Shown one piece after another: positions 5,592-7,661 of a DNA stretch of 7,661 nucleotides. This DNA comes from Coriobacteriia bacterium. Its GTDB lineage: Bacteria; Actinomycetota; Coriobacteriia; Anaerosomatales; SLCP01. Location: contig SKKZ01000082.1 in the NCBI GenBank assembly GCA_007123455.1, positions 1-7,661 on the forward strand. The letters run 5' to 3'. The translations under genes were made by a program, and so were the position numbers. The first letter of the stretch is position 1. Each line of letters opens with the position of its first letter. The notes under the pieces were generated by a model that saw only the letters and a program-made list of their open reading frames with translations, made no database searches and was not told the origin of the DNA.

Positions 5592-6779
5592 CTATACGGA
5601 GCCGACCTCGGCATCGGATCGCCCGCCCGCGTGCGCGGCGCATTCATCGATGACAAGGCGGCCTTCATCGAGCCGTAACACCAGATCGCCGTCGAGGAGT
5701 CTCAGTAATTCATCCCCGACGATGGACCTGCGCCACCCTTCAAGCAACGGGGTGTCCTCGCGCTCCCCGCCGGCAAGCTGTTCGAGTTCCGCACGGGACG
5801 CGAGCAATGGTGTCGCGACACCGTGTTCTTTGGCACGCAGGCGCACGAGCGCGCCCATGAGGTCCACGGCGCCATCGACGTCGAGAGGCCTGCGACGCCC
5901 GCGTTCGAGTTTCGGAAGTTCGCCGTGAGGTATCGCCATGCCGTCTTCGACCGCCCGGAGCACAGCGGGATAGAGGCCCTTGGCGAGTTTGTCCGCGACA
6001 CCTCTGATTCTTGCGAGGGACTCGCGGTCACGGGGCCCACGACGCGCAATCTCGAGGAGGCTCTCATCGCCGATCACCCATTTTCGCGGGATGTCACGTC
6101 GCTGTGCCTCGAGCTCGCGCCACGCCGTCAACTTCATGAGCACACCGAGCTGTCGGGGCTTGAGTGAAGACACGCGTTTGATGCGACGGAACTGCTCTTC
6201 GGGAACGACCGTGTAGGTCGCTGGATCTACCATCCGATCGAAGTCAGGCTCGAGCCACGACAGTCTACCCTCGCTCTCCAGGCGAGACCGCAGCTCATGG
6301 TAGACGGTCGGCAGATACCGCACGTCGTTGAGCGCGTACTCGAGTTGGGCGTCCGAAAGAGGCCGCCGCGACCAGTCCGTGAACGTGTCCGCCTTGTCGA
6401 GTTTGACTCCCGCCACGTCGTTCACGAGAGCCGCATAGCCGACCTGGGTCGGGAAACCCGCAAGGGTCGCGGCAACCTGTGTATCGAACACGGGAGCCGG
6501 GACCTCACCGGACATCAGACAGAGTATCTCGAGGTCCTGCTGCCCGGCGTGGAAGACCTTCGTCATGCGCGTATCCGACAGAAGGTCGAGCAAGGGCGAC
6601 AGGTCATCGAGTGCCAGTGGGTCTATGATCGCCTCGACGTCATCGGTCGCGAGCTGTATGAGACAAAGCCTCGCGTAGTACGTGCGCTCACGCATGAACT
6701 CCGTGTCGAGGGCGACGAAATCGGCACCCCGAACCCTATCGATGAGCTTGCGTAGGCCATCGTGGTCCTTGACGTACAC
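5592..6779 (-). CDS. rnd: ribonuclease D
   Basis: RNase D is a 3'-to-5' exoribonuclease that trims tRNA precursors and other small structured RNAs. The protein has 395 residues. The DEDDy exonuclease domain spans about 1-170: Exo I is DTE (D25, E27), Exo II is HAGQQD (D82), and Exo III is Y148-A-L-N-D152 with the tyrosine of the DEDDy subgroup. An HRDC RNA-binding domain follows at about 207-285 (KPRQLGVLMKLTAWRE, then RDIPRKWVIGDESLLEIA), and a helical C-terminal region ends in an acidic tail. Metal-binding residues are intact, so it should be active. The GTG at 6779 is chosen because GGAAGGA lies 5 bases upstream and homologues begin about there (VYVKDHDGLRKLID). The ATG at 6842 adds 21 residues, lacks a ribosome site and would cover the likely promoter region. 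It is the first gene of the minus-strand cluster. Confidence 0.94.
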   Translation of the reverse strand: MYVKDHDGLRKLIDRVRGADFVALDTEFMRERTYYARLCLIQLATDDVEAIIDPLALDDLSPLLDLLSDTRMTKVFHAGQQDLEILCLMSGEVPAPVFDTQVAATLAGFPTQVGYAALVNDVAGVKLDKADTFTDWSRRPLSDAQLEYALNDVRYLPTVYHELRSRLESEGRLSWLEPDFDRMVDPATYTVVPEEQFRRIKRVSSLKPRQLGVLMKLTAWRELEAQRRDIPRKWVIGDESLLEIARRGPRDRESLARIRGVADKLAKGLYPAVLRAVEDGMAIPHGELPKLERGRRRPLDVDGAVDLMGALVRLRAKEHGVATPLLASRAELEQLAGGEREDTPLLEGWRRSIVGDELLRLLDGDLVLRLDEGRLVIDECAAHAGGRSDAEVGSV

Positions 6780-6898
6780 GTGATTCCTTCCGCCCGATGC
6801 TGGTAAATCCACCGTCCACACAATACCGTATAGACAAGACATCGTGCCGTGGGGGCGTGCTCAAGAGCTCGCCTTGAGTGTCACGGAGCTGAGGACCC
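6780..6898. promoter_or_regulatory. divergent intergenic region between rnd and the lipid kinase gene
   Basis: This 119-base gap separates two divergently transcribed genes, so it should hold both promoters. The section 6801-6840 is richer in A and T than its surroundings and contains TATAGA (6829-6834) on the plus strand, which matches 4 of 6 bases of a -10 hexamer. No convincing -35 is found at 16-18 bases on either strand, so I cannot assign exact promoters. An inverted repeat, CTCAAG/CTTGAG (6860-6865 and 6873-6878), sits about 20 bases before the lipid kinase start and could be an operator or a leader hairpin. Confidence 0.4.
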
Positions 6899-7661
6899 AT
6901 GCGCATACTGCTCGTCATCAACTTGAGATCGGGCCAAGGTGATGCCGGCGTATACGAGTACGTGCGCGCGCTCGGAGAGAGCGGAGCCGAGGTGACGATG
7001 CGTTTCCTTGGTCCAGGCCGTGACATTGCCCACGCGGTGCGCGACGCTCACAAGTTTGACAGAGTAGCCGCGGCCGGCGGTGACGGCACGGTATCGGCCG
7101 TCTGCTACGCGCTCGCCGACTCCGGGATCCCCGTACTCGTCTATCCGGCGGGCACGGCAAACCTGTTCGCTCTCAATATGCACATGCCTGCAGACCCGAA
7201 CGAGCTCGCCCGGATCACCCTCGGAGATCGCTTCCGGGACATCGACGTCGGCGAACTCACCTGGGGTCCCGATGAACGACGGCGAGGCTTCATCGTGGCC
7301 GCCGGCGCGGGATTCGACGCCTCGATCATGGAGGCAGCAGACCGTTTCAAGCATACGCTCGGGGCTGCGGCGTACCTTGTAGGCGCGCTACAGAACCTCA
7401 CTCCTACGGTTGCGCGATTCACTCTGAATATCGACGGCGAGATCGTTCGCTCAGAGGGCATCGCGGCACTGGTCATGAACGTCACGCGCGTCCAGTTCGA
7501 TCTCGCGATCGCGCATGCGAGCGATCCGGCCGACGGCCGATTCGAGGTCGTGATCGTCCGCACGAAGAACGTACCCGGGCTCATTCCTACGGTATGGGGG
7601 GCATTCCTCGACCGGTTCGTGCAGAATCCGGATCAATCACCCGGGCTCGAGGTCTACTCAG
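6899..7661 (+). CDS. diacylglycerol kinase family lipid kinase (partial, 3' end outside the window)
   Basis: The frame is open from the ATG at 6899 to the right edge, giving 254 residues. The family phosphorylates diacylglycerol or related lipids (DgkB, YegS, BmrU), usually to recycle diacylglycerol into phospholipid. The catalytic fold is recognisable: MRILLVINLRSG (1-12) corresponds to the N-terminal NPxSG nucleotide loop, AAGGDGTV (58-65) is the hallmark glycine-rich loop, and PAGTANLFA (83-91) corresponds to the usual GTxN block. GFIVAAGAGFDASIM (130-144) begins the second, beta-rich domain, and D-G-R-F-E-V-V-I-V (212-220) is the matching C-terminal strand. There is no signal peptide; members act at the inner face of the membrane. 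GAGGA lies 3-4 bases before the ATG. Variations from consensus are NLRSG in place of NPxSG and an S after GGDGTV. The specific lipid substrate cannot be told. Confidence 0.9.
   Translation, partial: MRILLVINLRSGQGDAGVYEYVRALGESGAEVTMRFLGPGRDIAHAVRDAHKFDRVAAAGGDGTVSAVCYALADSGIPVLVYPAGTANLFALNMHMPADPNELARITLGDRFRDIDVGELTWGPDERRRGFIVAAGAGFDASIMEAADRFKHTLGAAAYLVGALQNLTPTVARFTLNIDGEIVRSEGIAALVMNVTRVQFDLAIAHASDPADGRFEVVIVRTKNVPGLIPTVWGAFLDRFVQNPDQSPGLEVYS

Noticed and set aside
1..7661. CRISPR array, insertion sequence, prophage or toxin-antitoxin system
   Set aside because: There are no regularly spaced repeats, terminal inverted repeats with transposase, integrase or small paired genes. All well-supported genes are ordinary chromosomal families with uniform composition.

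Overview
The window is GC-rich DNA packed with bacterial chromosomal housekeeping genes. Seven genes lie head to tail on the minus strand, and one gene truncated by the right edge points the other way. The set (RNase D with an HRDC domain, a YugP-type membrane zinc peptidase, exonuclease VII, a HIT protein, a DegV protein and a ferredoxin-ASKHA corrinoid activator) suggests a high-GC Gram-positive anaerobe. A Coriobacteriia-like actinomycete is the best guess. This is inferred from gene content and base composition; there is no rRNA or other taxonomic marker here.

Layout from left to right: (a) 1-351 holds no convincing complete gene. There is an open frame from the left edge to 84 that could be the end of a plus-strand gene, a stretch from 102 to 242 rich in inverted repeats, and a strong hairpin terminator at 282-311. 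(b) 352-3144 holds three tightly linked minus-strand genes, in transcription order HIT hydrolase, DegV-family fatty-acid-binding protein and ASKHA/2Fe-2S protein. The first two overlap by 11 bases and the third follows after 5 bases. The terminator ends this unit. (c) 3209-6779 holds rnd, a YugP-like zinc peptidase, xseA and xseB, also on the minus strand; xseA and xseB overlap by 8 bases. The whole 6779-352 stretch may be one long transcript, possibly with an internal start near 3181. (d) 6780-6898 is a divergent intergenic region, followed by a plus-strand diacylglycerol/lipid kinase family gene that runs off the right edge.

Functionally, rnd (3' RNA trimming) and xseAB (single-stranded DNA degradation) are nucleic-acid processing genes. 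DegV and the lipid kinase both touch lipid metabolism but are on separate transcripts. The ASKHA protein belongs to the family that reductively reactivates corrinoid methyltransferase systems, although no corrinoid protein or methyltransferase is visible here. I found no CRISPR array, transposase, phage gene, toxin-antitoxin pair or tRNA. I see no evidence of a new multi-gene system. The least explained parts are the inverted-repeat stretch in 85-281 and the role of the ASKHA protein in its HIT-DegV operon.
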